From the NCBI GenBank assembly GCA_026129095.1, contig JAHCIT010000003.1, positions 1 to 64,000 on the forward strand: a stretch of 64,000 bases of DNA, in the 5' to 3' direction. The position numbers and the translations under genes are program-made. Within the stretch, counting starts at the first letter, position 1. Every line of letters begins with the position of its first letter. A model generated the notes under the pieces. It saw only the letters and a program-made list of their open reading frames with translations. It made no database searches and was not told the DNA's origin. The DNA comes from Deltaproteobacteria bacterium (lineage in GTDB: Bacteria; JAGRBM01; JAHCIT01). Below, one piece after another: positions 18,730 to 27,621 of this stretch.

Positions 18730-18796
18730 GCAGGAATCCCCTTCATGGGGGTGCCTTTTGTCATGGAAGTGCCGGGAATGGCAACAGCCTGATCGT

Positions 18797-19447
18797 TCAG
18801 GGGGTTTCCGCATTGCGGCGGGCCTTGGCGGCAACCGATTCGATCCGGGCGGTCGCGGTGCGGACCGACTGTTCCAGCGACAGTTCGGGTTCCACCCAGT
18901 ACCAGTCGTCCCGCCGCCTGAAGCGGGCATACTGTGACCGGACTTTTTCCAGAAACTCCTTTTTCTCGAAGCTGTCGTGTCCTTCCGGGCGGGACGCCCG
19001 GATCCGCTCCAGCGCCGTATCGACGTTGCAGTCGATCCAGACGACGAGGTCGGGCCTGGGAAACTCGGCTTCGCTCAGGTGCAGTATCCGGTCCGGATCA
19101 ACGCCCATGGAGCCCTGGTAGGCGGCACTCGAAAAATAGTAGCGGTCGGTAATGACGATCTGGCGGTTCACGAGGGCGGGGTACAGCTCGCGGCTGGCAT
19201 GCTCGCGCCGGTCCTCGTGGAACAGCCGGAAGATTTCCGCCCCGTCGTCCGCTTTCCCCTCGTTCACCAGCCGTCTAATCTCGCGGCCGTACTGCCCGTC
19301 TGTCGGTTCCCGCGTCCAGCGGACCGGGTAGCCCTTCCGGCGCAGCTCCTCGAAGACGAGCTTGCTCTGGGTGGTCTTGCCGCTTCCGTCGATACCCTCG
19401 TAGGCGATGAGCAGGCCACGGGGAACGGTGAGATTGGGCGGGTTCAT
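18797..19447 (-). CDS. tmk: Thymidylate kinase
   Basis: Phosphorylates dTMP to dTDP for DNA synthesis. The 216-residue protein has the P-loop EGIDGSGKTT (17-26), the dTMP-binding TREPTDGQYGREIR, the DR(Y/H) motif ITDRYYFSSAAYQG and a lid segment RIRASRPEGHDSFEKKEFL. It lies back-to-back with the TPR gene, only 14 bases apart, so both promoters must overlap the neighbouring starts. The downstream lipoprotein gene may be co-transcribed. Confidence 0.95.
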   Translation of the reverse strand: MNPPNLTVPRGLLIAYEGIDGSGKTTQSKLVFEELRRKGYPVRWTREPTDGQYGREIRRLVNEGKADDGAEIFRLFHEDRREHASRELYPALVNRQIVITDRYYFSSAAYQGSMGVDPDRILHLSEAEFPRPDLVVWIDCNVDTALERIRASRPEGHDSFEKKEFLEKVRSQYARFRRRDDWYWVEPELSLEQSVRTATARIESVAAKARRNAETP

Positions 19448-19461
19448 GGGCGGAGGCGATC

Positions 19462-20553
19462 ATGCGACGAACCGGGGGAGCCGTGCAAGGGATGATCGAG
19501 ATGCGCCCAGTGATACCGGCTGTCGTCATGGCGGTCCTGCTGCCGCTGGCCGTTCTGGCTGGCGGTGAAGGCGACGCCTACGCGGCCCGTCACAAGGGGC
19601 GGTTTCCCGGCAAATGTCTTGAAGACGCGAAGAAACACCTGTCTGCCCTTGAAAAATCGGACAAATCCGCGCCGGCGGCACGCAAGGGGCTGGAGGCGCT
19701 CGTCGCTGCCGGGTGCGGCGATTCACTGATCGAGGCCCGGCTGGGAACGCTGAGGCTCGATTCCGATCCGGCGGCGGCAAGAAAGCACTTCGAGGCGGCC
19801 ACCTCGCTAGCGGCGGACTATCCGGACCTGAAACCTCTGGCAGCGTCGGTCCTGTTCAATCTCGCCTACCTGCTGGAGAAGGCGGGCGACCTGGACGGGG
19901 CCGAAACGAGATACCGGGGGGTTCTGGACGCGGACCACGGTTATGCCAATGCCCGCACGTCGCTCATTACCCTCTACCAGAAACGGGCCCGCGCCCGCAT
20001 CGCCGCGGGTGATGCGACCGGTGCCATCGCGGATATCGACGCCGCCATTGCCGAGGCGGATATATCCGAGAACCAGTACGGCATGCGCTTCCGGGTTTTT
20101 CGCGAACAACTCGCCATCCAGGCGGTTGAAATCCTCGTGGCGTCGAAGCGGTTCGACGCGGTGGACGAGTATCTGGGCCGTTTCAGGGCGGAAAAGAACA
20201 CGCGGGGGATACTGAAGGCGGCGGCACTGATGAACGCCGCGGGACACCGGGCAGGCGAGGAGAAGGCCTACGAGATGGCTTTCGATACCGACTCCACCCT
20301 GCATGAGCCGGTCATCCTGTGGGCCGAGCTTTATGAAAACGCGGGCGATCTCGCTCGCGCCGAGGCGATCTACCGCCGGGCGCTGGAAAAAAACTCCCGG
20401 CTGTCGCGGGTGCGCTATGCGCTTGGCGTGGTTCTGTACAATCAGGGCAGGATGAAAGAGGGCGTTGCCGAGGTAGAGCAGGCGTCCAGCGAACTGCCCA
20501 CCTCGGCCGAGTTCCGCGAAACCCTGGAAGAGATGAAAGCCGGCATGCGGTGA
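19462..20553 (+). CDS. Exported TPR-repeat protein
   Basis: A 363-residue protein with an N-terminal export signal (hydrophobic core VIPAVVMAVLLPLAVLAGG) and several tetratricopeptide repeats. The clearest are LAYLLEKAGDLDGAETRYRG, LYENAGDLARAEAIYRRALE and VLYNQGRMKEGVAEVEQA. TPRs mediate protein-protein contacts, so a periplasmic scaffold is likely. GGAGG five bases before the ATG supports this start; the ATG at 19501 would also leave the signal peptide. It is followed by an unknown gene and then the histidine kinase, all on the same strand. Confidence 0.78.
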   Translation: MRRTGGAVQGMIEMRPVIPAVVMAVLLPLAVLAGGEGDAYAARHKGRFPGKCLEDAKKHLSALEKSDKSAPAARKGLEALVAAGCGDSLIEARLGTLRLDSDPAAARKHFEAATSLAADYPDLKPLAASVLFNLAYLLEKAGDLDGAETRYRGVLDADHGYANARTSLITLYQKRARARIAAGDATGAIADIDAAIAEADISENQYGMRFRVFREQLAIQAVEILVASKRFDAVDEYLGRFRAEKNTRGILKAAALMNAAGHRAGEEKAYEMAFDTDSTLHEPVILWAELYENAGDLARAEAIYRRALEKNSRLSRVRYALGVVLYNQGRMKEGVAEVEQASSELPTSAEFRETLEEMKAGMR

Positions 20554-20608
20554 AGCGCGGGGTATCCACGGCCGCGGTTCACCAGCTACAGTAAAGCCCG
20601 GCGAAAAC

Positions 20609-21112
20609 ATGACAGAGACTCCCGCCAGAGACACAACCTCCATCTGTCCGGTCAGGCTCCTCCCCGGCGAGGTGCCTGATGGTGCCGGCCTGTGGGCTGT
20701 CGAACTGGCCCGCAGGGGGCCGCGGTTCGATGGCTGGCTGGGACAGATCGACTGGTGGACGGGCGGGGTCTTGAGGACCTGGCGGCCGGAACTGTGCCGG
20801 GACGGCAAGGCAGACCTGTTTGTCGGTCTGGACTGGCTCCTGTCCGAGGGCCTTCTGGTCCTTCCAGGTCCCCCGGACAGATCGGATGCGGCCTGTGTCA
20901 CATGGGCGAAAAGCATCGTCGAGCGTGCACGCGGGCTGGGTGTCAGCGAACTATCCATCGGGCTGAACCGGATCGGCCGGGGAGAGGGAGAGATGGACAG
21001 GATCGTGGATCTTCTCGGCCGTGAACTGGCAACGCCGGGGATTGAGATCCGGGTCTGGACGGGCGGCCTGTTCGATCCGTTGCGGGACGGGTATCCCGCC
21101 GGAAGCGGCTGA
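20609..21112 (+). CDS. Unknown 167-residue protein, faintly like an M17-peptidase N-domain
   Basis: I do not firmly recognise this soluble protein. The pattern FDGWLGQIDWWTGGVLRTWRP followed by a strand LFVGLDWLLSEGLLVLPGP loosely resembles the N-terminal, macro-like domain of M17 leucyl aminopeptidases that occurs as a stand-alone protein in some Myxococcota. No catalytic domain or metal ligands are present. It ends 11 bases before the histidine kinase start, so the two are probably one operon. That spacing is the only functional hint. Confidence 0.65.
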   Translation: MTETPARDTTSICPVRLLPGEVPDGAGLWAVELARRGPRFDGWLGQIDWWTGGVLRTWRPELCRDGKADLFVGLDWLLSEGLLVLPGPPDRSDAACVTWAKSIVERARGLGVSELSIGLNRIGRGEGEMDRIVDLLGRELATPGIEIRVWTGGLFDPLRDGYPAGSG

Positions 21113-21123
21113 GCGGGACTGCC

Positions 21124-24009
21124 ATGGGTGAGCAGTTTTTCCTTTCCGTCGAGTTCGAGAACCTCGTTGACCTGTCGGCGCTGGCAGTTTCCATCTTCCT
21201 CTTCCCTCTGGGCTGGAGAGGCGCCCGGAGCATGCAGACGGCCTTTGCTCGGTGGTGCCTGTCCGCCTTCTTTTCCGTAATGGTTTTCCACTTCGGGCTG
21301 CAGGCGCTCCGGAGCGGATACCACCTTGCGTCGAACCTGCCCTTCAGCGCGGGGTACTTCCTGCCGCTTCTGGCGATCACCGAAACGCTCGGTGCGGGAC
21401 TGCTGCTGGCGTTGCTGGTGAGCGGCTGGAGTCTCGTCTGGGCGCGCTGGTCGCTGGGAGTGGTGATTGCCGCCGCACTGGTATCCGGGGCGGCGGCCCA
21501 CCTGACCGGTGCGTCTGGCCTGCCGCTGATCATCCGGGGCCAGTATGCGTTTGCCCAGACCCCGCTGGCCTGGATGGGGTTTCTCCGGGCGTTCCTGCTG
21601 GCTGCTGCGGGGGTAGCGGTGCTGCGTGCGGGCGTCGGTTTTCCGCTGCCGCGGCGGCTGGGGCTCGTCGCGCTGGGGCTGGCTGCCTGGCAGTTTCTCA
21701 ACCTGCCGGTTGTTTTAGGCGCATCAATCCCGGCGGCGGCGGTGAGTTCGTCAGCGGGACAGGTTGCGGGCCTGCTTGCTGTCGTGGGCGGAATCGTCAT
21801 CGTATACGATTTCAACGACGTCAGGTGGCGGTCGTTCGCAATGCGGGTCTTCGTGCTTGCGTTCGTGGTACTGGTGACGTTCATCCTGACGCTCTCCTTT
21901 AACTACCTGCTGCGTGTGCGGTTGCTGGACGAGGCACTGGTCCGCTACCGGGGTGAAGGCCGGAAGATCGCCGCCGATATTACGGAGACACTGGATGAAC
22001 TGGCCGGCTCGCTCTCCCGGCTGACCGAGCCGGCGGTCTTCCAGTTTTTCAGCACCCGCTTCCATTCCTCCAGCGCGGCGGTGAGCGAACTCGGCCTCGA
22101 TCTGGTTCGCGGGTACATTCCACGTGAATTCAACACGGTCAGCTTCACCGATCCGGCCGATCTTCTCCTGCTGGTGTATTCGGCCTATGGCGGTGTGCCC
22201 GGCGCAGCGCCGGCGCTCACCGCCAGCCAGATGAACCAGCTGTGGGCGGCTCCGGGCCGGGTGCTGATTTTTGATCTGGACCAGTCGGCGCGGGGAGGGC
22301 TGATTTCCGATGCTGGTGGAATACGCACCACTCCGGAAGCCATGCCGGAGTCGCAGCCTTCAGTAATGCTGGCGGCAGCGGTCAGTGACCGGTCGGGCCG
22401 TGCGCTCGGATTCGTCAAGGGCGTCATCCCGGTCCAGTCGCTGCTTTCGCATTTCGCGGGATATGACAGCAGCTCGGGGTGGGACTTCATCGCCACCGAG
22501 ACAGGCACCATCCTCGCCCATCCGCGTGCTGACTATGTGGGCTACCAGATCGACCGGCGGGGGAGTGCGTGGGAAGATGCGCTGGGTGCGAAACGGTGGT
22601 TCCAGCTCGACCTGCCGGGAGGGCGGATCTACCTGGCATTGTACCCGGTGGATCACGGCGACTGGGTGCTTGCCCGCGCTGTATCGACCACGACGATCGT
22701 CGAATCCACCCGCAAGCTGCGCGGCGCGACGCTTCTCATGCTGCTGTTCACGATGTTCGTGGCCGTCGTGATCGCGGCTGTCGTGTCGGTGGTGCTCACC
22801 CGGCAGAACGTCGCCATCGAGCGAATGGGGTTCGAGGTGGAGCGCAAGCGTGTGCTGGAAGACCGCAACCGGGTCCTGGACCTCAAGAACCGGGAGCTGG
22901 CGGGCGAGCGCCGGCGTATCGAAACGATCCTTCTTTCCATTGGTGAAGGGGTGGTCGTACTCGACCCGGAGGGCCAGGTGACGTTCATGAACCGCGCCGC
23001 CCGCCGGATACTGAAAGACGTGCCGGCTCCACAGGCGGTGCCTGTCGGTGCCGGACAACTGGGCATACCGGAGCTTGAATACGAGCTGGCCCGGCTTCGC
23101 GAGGCGGGGCAGGAGCCCGGTTCGGTTCGCACGTTCATCTGCAGGGGCGGGGAAGTCGATCTTCGTGTCACGCTGTCGGAAGTTCGTGCCGATGACGGGA
23201 GCCTCGTGGCGACGGTGCTGGCCCTTCAGGATATTACCGAACTGATGAAGGTTGACCGGCTCAAGACCGAGATCGTTTCGATCGTGAGCCATTCGCTGCG
23301 GACTCCCCTGACATCGATCAAGTCATACACGGAAATCCTGCTCAGCCACCCCGGAAAGGCGATCGGCGCCAGGGAACTCCAGCACCTCGGCGTTATTGAC
23401 CGTTCGGCTGACAAACTGACCCGTATTGTCACGAATCTTCTCGATCTCTCCAAGATATCTTCCGGACAGATGCAGTACCGCTTCGAGCCGACCGACATCG
23501 AAAGACTGGCGGCGGAGGCCGTCGAACTGGTTTCAGGCGCCGCCAGAGCCAAGGACATCGGGGTGGATTTCCAGGCCGATGCGGACCTGCCGTCGCTTCC
23601 GATCGACCGGCTCAAGTTCCGGCAGGTGCTCGACAACCTGCTGGGGAACGCAGTCAAGTTCACCCCTTCAGGCGGGAAAATCGGCCTGGAAATCCGGGTC
23701 GTCCCCACGGAGTCGCTCCCGGAAACGGTCCGGGCGGAGAACTGGGGCCCGCCGGGCCACTGTGTCCTCATCCGCGTGCGTGACACCGGCTCCGGTATCC
23801 GCCAGCAGAACCTGGAGCGGATTTTCGACAGGTTTTTCCAGGATGACTACGTGCGCCAGTCGTCCGAAGGCGGAACGGGGCTGGGCCTCGCTATCACTAG
23901 GGAGTTCGTGCAGGCCCACGGCGGGCGCATATGGGCCGAGTCTCCTGCCGGCAGCGGCGCCATTCTCAGCGTGGCGCTTCCCCTCTCGCAGGCCGCGGTT
24001 GCCGCCTGA
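21124..24009 (+). CDS. Large membrane sensor histidine kinase
   Basis: A 961-residue kinase. It has about seven transmembrane segments in the first 260 residues, a large extracytoplasmic domain of Cache-like character (about 265-525, with GWDFIATETGTILAHP and DHGDWVLARAV), another transmembrane helix (about 533-558) and a short coiled-coil. A PAS domain (about 600-705) precedes HisKA with H-box His723 in SIVSHSLRTPLTS. The HATPase domain has NLLGNAVKF, DTGSGI and GTGLGLA. It should sense an external small molecule and phosphorylate the regulator 63 bases downstream. The combination of an N-terminal 7TM bundle with a separate Cache-like domain is less common than either alone. Confidence 0.88.
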   Translation: MGEQFFLSVEFENLVDLSALAVSIFLFPLGWRGARSMQTAFARWCLSAFFSVMVFHFGLQALRSGYHLASNLPFSAGYFLPLLAITETLGAGLLLALLVSGWSLVWARWSLGVVIAAALVSGAAAHLTGASGLPLIIRGQYAFAQTPLAWMGFLRAFLLAAAGVAVLRAGVGFPLPRRLGLVALGLAAWQFLNLPVVLGASIPAAAVSSSAGQVAGLLAVVGGIVIVYDFNDVRWRSFAMRVFVLAFVVLVTFILTLSFNYLLRVRLLDEALVRYRGEGRKIAADITETLDELAGSLSRLTEPAVFQFFSTRFHSSSAAVSELGLDLVRGYIPREFNTVSFTDPADLLLLVYSAYGGVPGAAPALTASQMNQLWAAPGRVLIFDLDQSARGGLISDAGGIRTTPEAMPESQPSVMLAAAVSDRSGRALGFVKGVIPVQSLLSHFAGYDSSSGWDFIATETGTILAHPRADYVGYQIDRRGSAWEDALGAKRWFQLDLPGGRIYLALYPVDHGDWVLARAVSTTTIVESTRKLRGATLLMLLFTMFVAVVIAAVVSVVLTRQNVAIERMGFEVERKRVLEDRNRVLDLKNRELAGERRRIETILLSIGEGVVVLDPEGQVTFMNRAARRILKDVPAPQAVPVGAGQLGIPELEYELARLREAGQEPGSVRTFICRGGEVDLRVTLSEVRADDGSLVATVLALQDITELMKVDRLKTEIVSIVSHSLRTPLTSIKSYTEILLSHPGKAIGARELQHLGVIDRSADKLTRIVTNLLDLSKISSGQMQYRFEPTDIERLAAEAVELVSGAARAKDIGVDFQADADLPSLPIDRLKFRQVLDNLLGNAVKFTPSGGKIGLEIRVVPTESLPETVRAENWGPPGHCVLIRVRDTGSGIRQQNLERIFDRFFQDDYVRQSSEGGTGLGLAITREFVQAHGGRIWAESPAGSGAILSVALPLSQAAVAA

Positions 24010-24072
24010 CGGAAACATAAGTGATTTGGGCCGTTTGCACCCGCTTTCAGCCCGGTTACACTGTGCCCGCCT

Positions 24073-24768
24073 ATGGAAAAGGTACTGGTGATCGAGGATG
24101 ACGAAAACATCCTCACAGCCGTCAAGATACTCCTCGAAGAAGAGGGATTTGCTGCCCTTACGGCACGCACCCTTGCAGATGGCCGCAACAAGACCGAGGC
24201 TGAAAATCCGGATATCGTCCTGCTGGACCTGATGCTGCCGGACGGCGACGGGCTCGACTACTGCCGCGAATACCGGCAGAAACGTCCGGGCATGCCCGTC
24301 ATCATCGTTTCCGCCAAGGACGAGGAGGTTGACAAGGTGGTGGGCCTCGAAATCGGGGCCGACGACTACCTTACCAAGCCGTTCTCCAAGCGCGAACTGG
24401 TGGCCCGGATCAAGTCGGTCCTTCGCCGCACGGCCAAGGAAAAGGACGCGCCCGCGCTCGACCGGGAGAAGACCCTCACCATCCGGGGCATGAAACTGAA
24501 CCCCAAAAAATACGAACTGTCCTTCAAGGGGACCACGATCCGGCTCCAGCCCAAGGAGTTCGATCTGCTCTACGTACTGGCGACCGCCCCCAACAAGGTG
24601 ATGAACCGCAAGTATCTACTGAAGACGGTCTGGGGGTACGGGCCGGACATCGAAACCCGCACGATCGACGTCCACATCAAGAACCTGCGGGTCAAGCTGA
24701 AGCCGTTCTTCGGCGAGGACAACCTCATCATTACCGTCCCGACCGAAGGCTACAAGCTGATCCGCTAG
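24073..24768 (+). CDS. OmpR/PhoB-family response regulator
   Basis: A 231-residue regulator: receiver domain (phospho-acceptor Asp52 in VLLDLMLPDGDG, switch Lys in TKPFSKRE) and a C-terminal winged helix (LQPKEFDLLYVLATAPNKVM, then TRTIDVHIKNLRVKLK). It is almost certainly the partner of the kinase upstream. It ends one base before the end of the convergent gene, leaving no room for a dedicated terminator. Confidence 0.93.
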   Translation: MEKVLVIEDDENILTAVKILLEEEGFAALTARTLADGRNKTEAENPDIVLLDLMLPDGDGLDYCREYRQKRPGMPVIIVSAKDEEVDKVVGLEIGADDYLTKPFSKRELVARIKSVLRRTAKEKDAPALDREKTLTIRGMKLNPKKYELSFKGTTIRLQPKEFDLLYVLATAPNKVMNRKYLLKTVWGYGPDIETRTIDVHIKNLRVKLKPFFGEDNLIITVPTEGYKLIR

Positions 24769-24769
24769 G

Positions 24770-26920
24770 TCAGAATTCCGTCCAGCCGCCGCCTGAGGCT
24801 GGCCGCTTCAGCGATCCATCCTCGTCAAACTCCGCCGGATAACGTTCCGAGACATAGATGGTCCGGTCCCCGTCCGGAGCGGGCTGCCGGTACAGCCTGA
24901 GAACCCGGTGGCCGGCGGGCTCGCCGTCCTGGCCCCGGTTTTCCATGCCGATGGCAATGACCGGGCCGAAATCGGTGCCGGTGTCCACCTTGAGGACCGG
25001 TTCAGCGGCGAGGTTGTTGACGAGAAACACCGTCCGCCGGTCAGGCAGTCTCACAGCCGGATAGATGACCCCCTGCATGGGCAGGTCGAAATACCGTTCG
25101 CGGAGGATCAAACTGGCGGGAGCCGTACGCCGCCGCTCCAGTTCGTTGGCGAACTGTCCGCCAGCCTTCTGCGCGGCAATTGCCGCCAGTTCTGGCTGAC
25201 GGCGAAGGAGTTCATCGAAGGCCGCCCAGCGAAGGACTTCATCCCGGCTATCGTCGGTAACGATGGAGGCAAGGGAGTCATGTTTGCCGGCACAGCCAAG
25301 GCCACGCACACCCGCCTCGGCCAGAAGGATGTCGGTGGAACCCGCCGCCGCTTCCGACAACGGCGCCGTCGCCTCACAGCTGTCACTGGCTAGCGCGAAC
25401 AGGGCGGCTCTCCGCTCCGATACCGGCGCGCTCTCCAGTGCCGCCATGCGTTCGAGTTCCGGCCGGAGTGCCGTCCGAAGCTGGCCGCTCGTTCCGCCTG
25501 CCGCCAGCCCGTTCAGGATGGCCAGTCGCTCGGCATGTCCGCCTGTCTGGAGCCACAGGGCAAGCTGGGGAGCCTGTTCAGGACCTGCAATGCGCCTGCA
25601 CAGGACGGCGAGCCGGGCCCGGAGGGAGCCGGTTGCTTCCTCCGCTCCGGCCCCGCCGCAAACGTGCGGCGCCGTGCCTTTCCAGGCCGCCGCGGGAAGC
25701 AGGAGCAGCAGTTCTTCGGCGGCTCGCTGGAGAGAGTAAGGCGAGGCGGGGCTGACCATCCGGAGAAGGAGCTTCGACCGCCAGAGGGATAGGTTCCGTC
25801 CGGTCTGGCAGTCCGGCGCGGCCGAAAGCGGATCGGTTGCCTGTGGGCAGTGCTTTTCAAAAAGTGCCTGCAAGGCCGCCGTTCCGGTGGCGAGATCATC
25901 GGCACTACCAGTTACCAGGGGCTCGATCCGTCCGAGAACGCCCGAAACCATGTCGGATGAAGATGCCGATGCAGCCCACAGGAAATCCGGCGAATCGAGC
26001 GGATCCTGTACCAGTATCTGCCGGATCACATCCTTGAACGCGGCGGGCTTTCCTTGGGCGAGCAGGATGCGGGCCTGGGCTCCCCGGAGCATCTTTTTTT
26101 CTGCCGGTGTGAGCCACGGACGGCTGAGGGCTTTCAGTGCGGCCGGATGCAGGTCCAGGTTCAGAAGTTCCAGGGCTGCGCCCTCCACGAACTCGGCACG
26201 CGGCTCCCCGGTGCCGAGAATGCGGGCGCAGCCGTCGAATGTGTTCCATCGGCCGAGCAGGGCGCTCACCGCCCGTGTCGCCTGGCACAGGCTGGCGGAC
26301 ATCTGGCGGTCCTTGAGCCGTGCGTCGAAGTAGGCTCCGACCTCTTTCGGGCGGAGGGCAGCGCGGGCCGGGTGGATGACGGCGGGGACCGCCTGTGTCG
26401 CCTCATCAGGAGCCAGGGTCTCGCAGGGCAGGAGAAGCTCGGTTTCGATCTGGGCGGCGTTGTGTGCGGAAAACTCCGAGCGGTTCACGATTTCCGGTGG
26501 AATGCGGCATTTGCCCGATTGCTGGTTGAGTTGCGCGAGGGTGGCGATGGCCCACCCCCTGTCATCCGGGCTCAGGGGGCCGAATGTCTGTTCCGCTTCT
26601 ATCCAGCGGAGCAGGTCGTCGTAACTGTCGGCGGCCCATTTGCGGAAATACCCCCTCAGTTCTCCGGCGAGCTTGAGGTCCGCGGCCGTGGTAGCCCAGT
26701 TTTTTACCGTCAGGATTGCGCCGTGAAGATATGTCCGGTCCCTGGGAGTTCCCCGGGCGGCACGCTCGGAAAGTTTTTCAGGGGGCTTTTCTGCGGCATG
26801 TGCGGGATGGACGGAATGGATACCGGCCGTGACAGCCGTCATCAGTAGGGCGGTCCTGAAGATTCCTGCTGCCCGCGACGTACATTTTGGCCGCAGGACG
26901 ACGGGGGGCTCTGGATTCAT
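24770..26920 (-). CDS. Large exported protein with HEAT-like helices, unknown function
   Basis: A 716-residue protein. The ATG at 26920 gives a signal peptide (about residues 18-43, ending HPAHAAE). The body is almost entirely helical. Segments such as RRAALFALASD and EVLRWAAFDELLRRQPELAA look like degenerate HEAT-type repeats in the C-terminal half. The last 110 residues are beta-rich (FDLPMQGVIYPAVRLP, HRVLRLYRQPAP). I do not recognise a catalytic motif. It is divergent from the envelope cluster that starts at 27072 and could share its regulatory region; a structural or chaperone-like role in the periplasm is only a guess. Confidence 0.7.
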   Translation of the reverse strand: MNPEPPVVLRPKCTSRAAGIFRTALLMTAVTAGIHSVHPAHAAEKPPEKLSERAARGTPRDRTYLHGAILTVKNWATTAADLKLAGELRGYFRKWAADSYDDLLRWIEAEQTFGPLSPDDRGWAIATLAQLNQQSGKCRIPPEIVNRSEFSAHNAAQIETELLLPCETLAPDEATQAVPAVIHPARAALRPKEVGAYFDARLKDRQMSASLCQATRAVSALLGRWNTFDGCARILGTGEPRAEFVEGAALELLNLDLHPAALKALSRPWLTPAEKKMLRGAQARILLAQGKPAAFKDVIRQILVQDPLDSPDFLWAASASSSDMVSGVLGRIEPLVTGSADDLATGTAALQALFEKHCPQATDPLSAAPDCQTGRNLSLWRSKLLLRMVSPASPYSLQRAAEELLLLLPAAAWKGTAPHVCGGAGAEEATGSLRARLAVLCRRIAGPEQAPQLALWLQTGGHAERLAILNGLAAGGTSGQLRTALRPELERMAALESAPVSERRAALFALASDSCEATAPLSEAAAGSTDILLAEAGVRGLGCAGKHDSLASIVTDDSRDEVLRWAAFDELLRRQPELAAIAAQKAGGQFANELERRRTAPASLILRERYFDLPMQGVIYPAVRLPDRRTVFLVNNLAAEPVLKVDTGTDFGPVIAIGMENRGQDGEPAGHRVLRLYRQPAPDGDRTIYVSERYPAEFDEDGSLKRPASGGGWTEF

Positions 26921-26999
26921 GAAGCTGCCTCCACATACCGGACTGGCTGAACGGACGCTAATATAGCCGGTTACAAACCCATAGAACCTGTGGACACTA

Positions 27000-27029
27000 T
27001 TGACCAATTGGCTCATCCGTCCCTAGACT
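27000..27029 (+). promoter_or_regulatory. Candidate sigma-70 promoter of the Glt-like cluster
   Basis: TTGACC (27000-27005, 5 of 6 to consensus), an 18-base spacer and TAGACT (27024-27029, 4 of 6) lie 43 bases before the ATG at 27072, in the AT-richer gap between the divergent genes. No other pair in this gap is as good on the plus strand. Confidence 0.45.
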
Positions 27030-27071
27030 AACTCCCGCTGCAATCAGTGTGAGCAAAGGCATCGAATAACG

Positions 27072-27611
27072 ATGAAACAGGCCCTCCGTCTCATAACCGC
27101 CGTCTGCGGCCTCTCGCTGGTGTTCCTCGGGCTGGCCCCGCTGGGACTTTCGGCGCAGGACGTGCGCAGTGTCGACGATGAAATCAACGACCTCCGTTCC
27201 AAGCTGGTCAAGATCAACGCCGATCTGGACGAGCTGGAAAAGGACCTCCTGCTGCCCCGGATGTCGGCGGTCAAGATATTCCTGACCTCCAGCTCTGGCC
27301 GGGATTTCCAGCTGGAGCAGGTGAAGGTGCTCCTGAACGGCAAGGTCGTGGGCTCCCATGTCTACCGGCAGGAGGAAAACATCGCGCTGGACAACGGCGG
27401 TGCCCAGGAGCTCTATATGGGGCCGATTTCCGAAGGTGAGCACACCATTCAGGCCCAGTTCTCCGGTGTCGATTCACTGAAGACCAAGGTCAACCGTGCC
27501 ATCCAGATCAAGTTTCGCGGCCGGAGCCGGGTGCTTTCCTTCGTCGAACTGAAGGTGAGTTACGACCGCACCAAGCGGGCCCCTGACTTCACATACGATA
27601 TCTGGGAGTAA
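27072..27611 (+). CDS. Small periplasmic coiled-coil/beta protein, first gene of Glt-like cluster
   Basis: A 179-residue protein with a signal peptide ending near LSAQD. A short coiled-coil follows (about 33-60: DDEINDLRSKLVKINADLDELEKDL). Then comes a beta-rich domain resembling a PEGA-like fold (VKVLLNGKVVGSHVYR...ISEGEHTIQAQFSG). The end is DFTYDIWE. I do not recognise a named family. It is separated by only ten bases from the next TPR gene, and its place at the head of the cluster makes it a candidate accessory subunit of that machine. Confidence 0.72.
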   Translation: MKQALRLITAVCGLSLVFLGLAPLGLSAQDVRSVDDEINDLRSKLVKINADLDELEKDLLLPRMSAVKIFLTSSSGRDFQLEQVKVLLNGKVVGSHVYRQEENIALDNGGAQELYMGPISEGEHTIQAQFSGVDSLKTKVNRAIQIKFRGRSRVLSFVELKVSYDRTKRAPDFTYDIWE

Positions 27612-27621
27612 ACCGGACCCG

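Noticed and set aside
26920-27072. A sigma-54 promoter for the Glt-like cluster
   Set aside because: No TGGCAC-N5-TTGC match is present. A sigma-70-like pair fits better.
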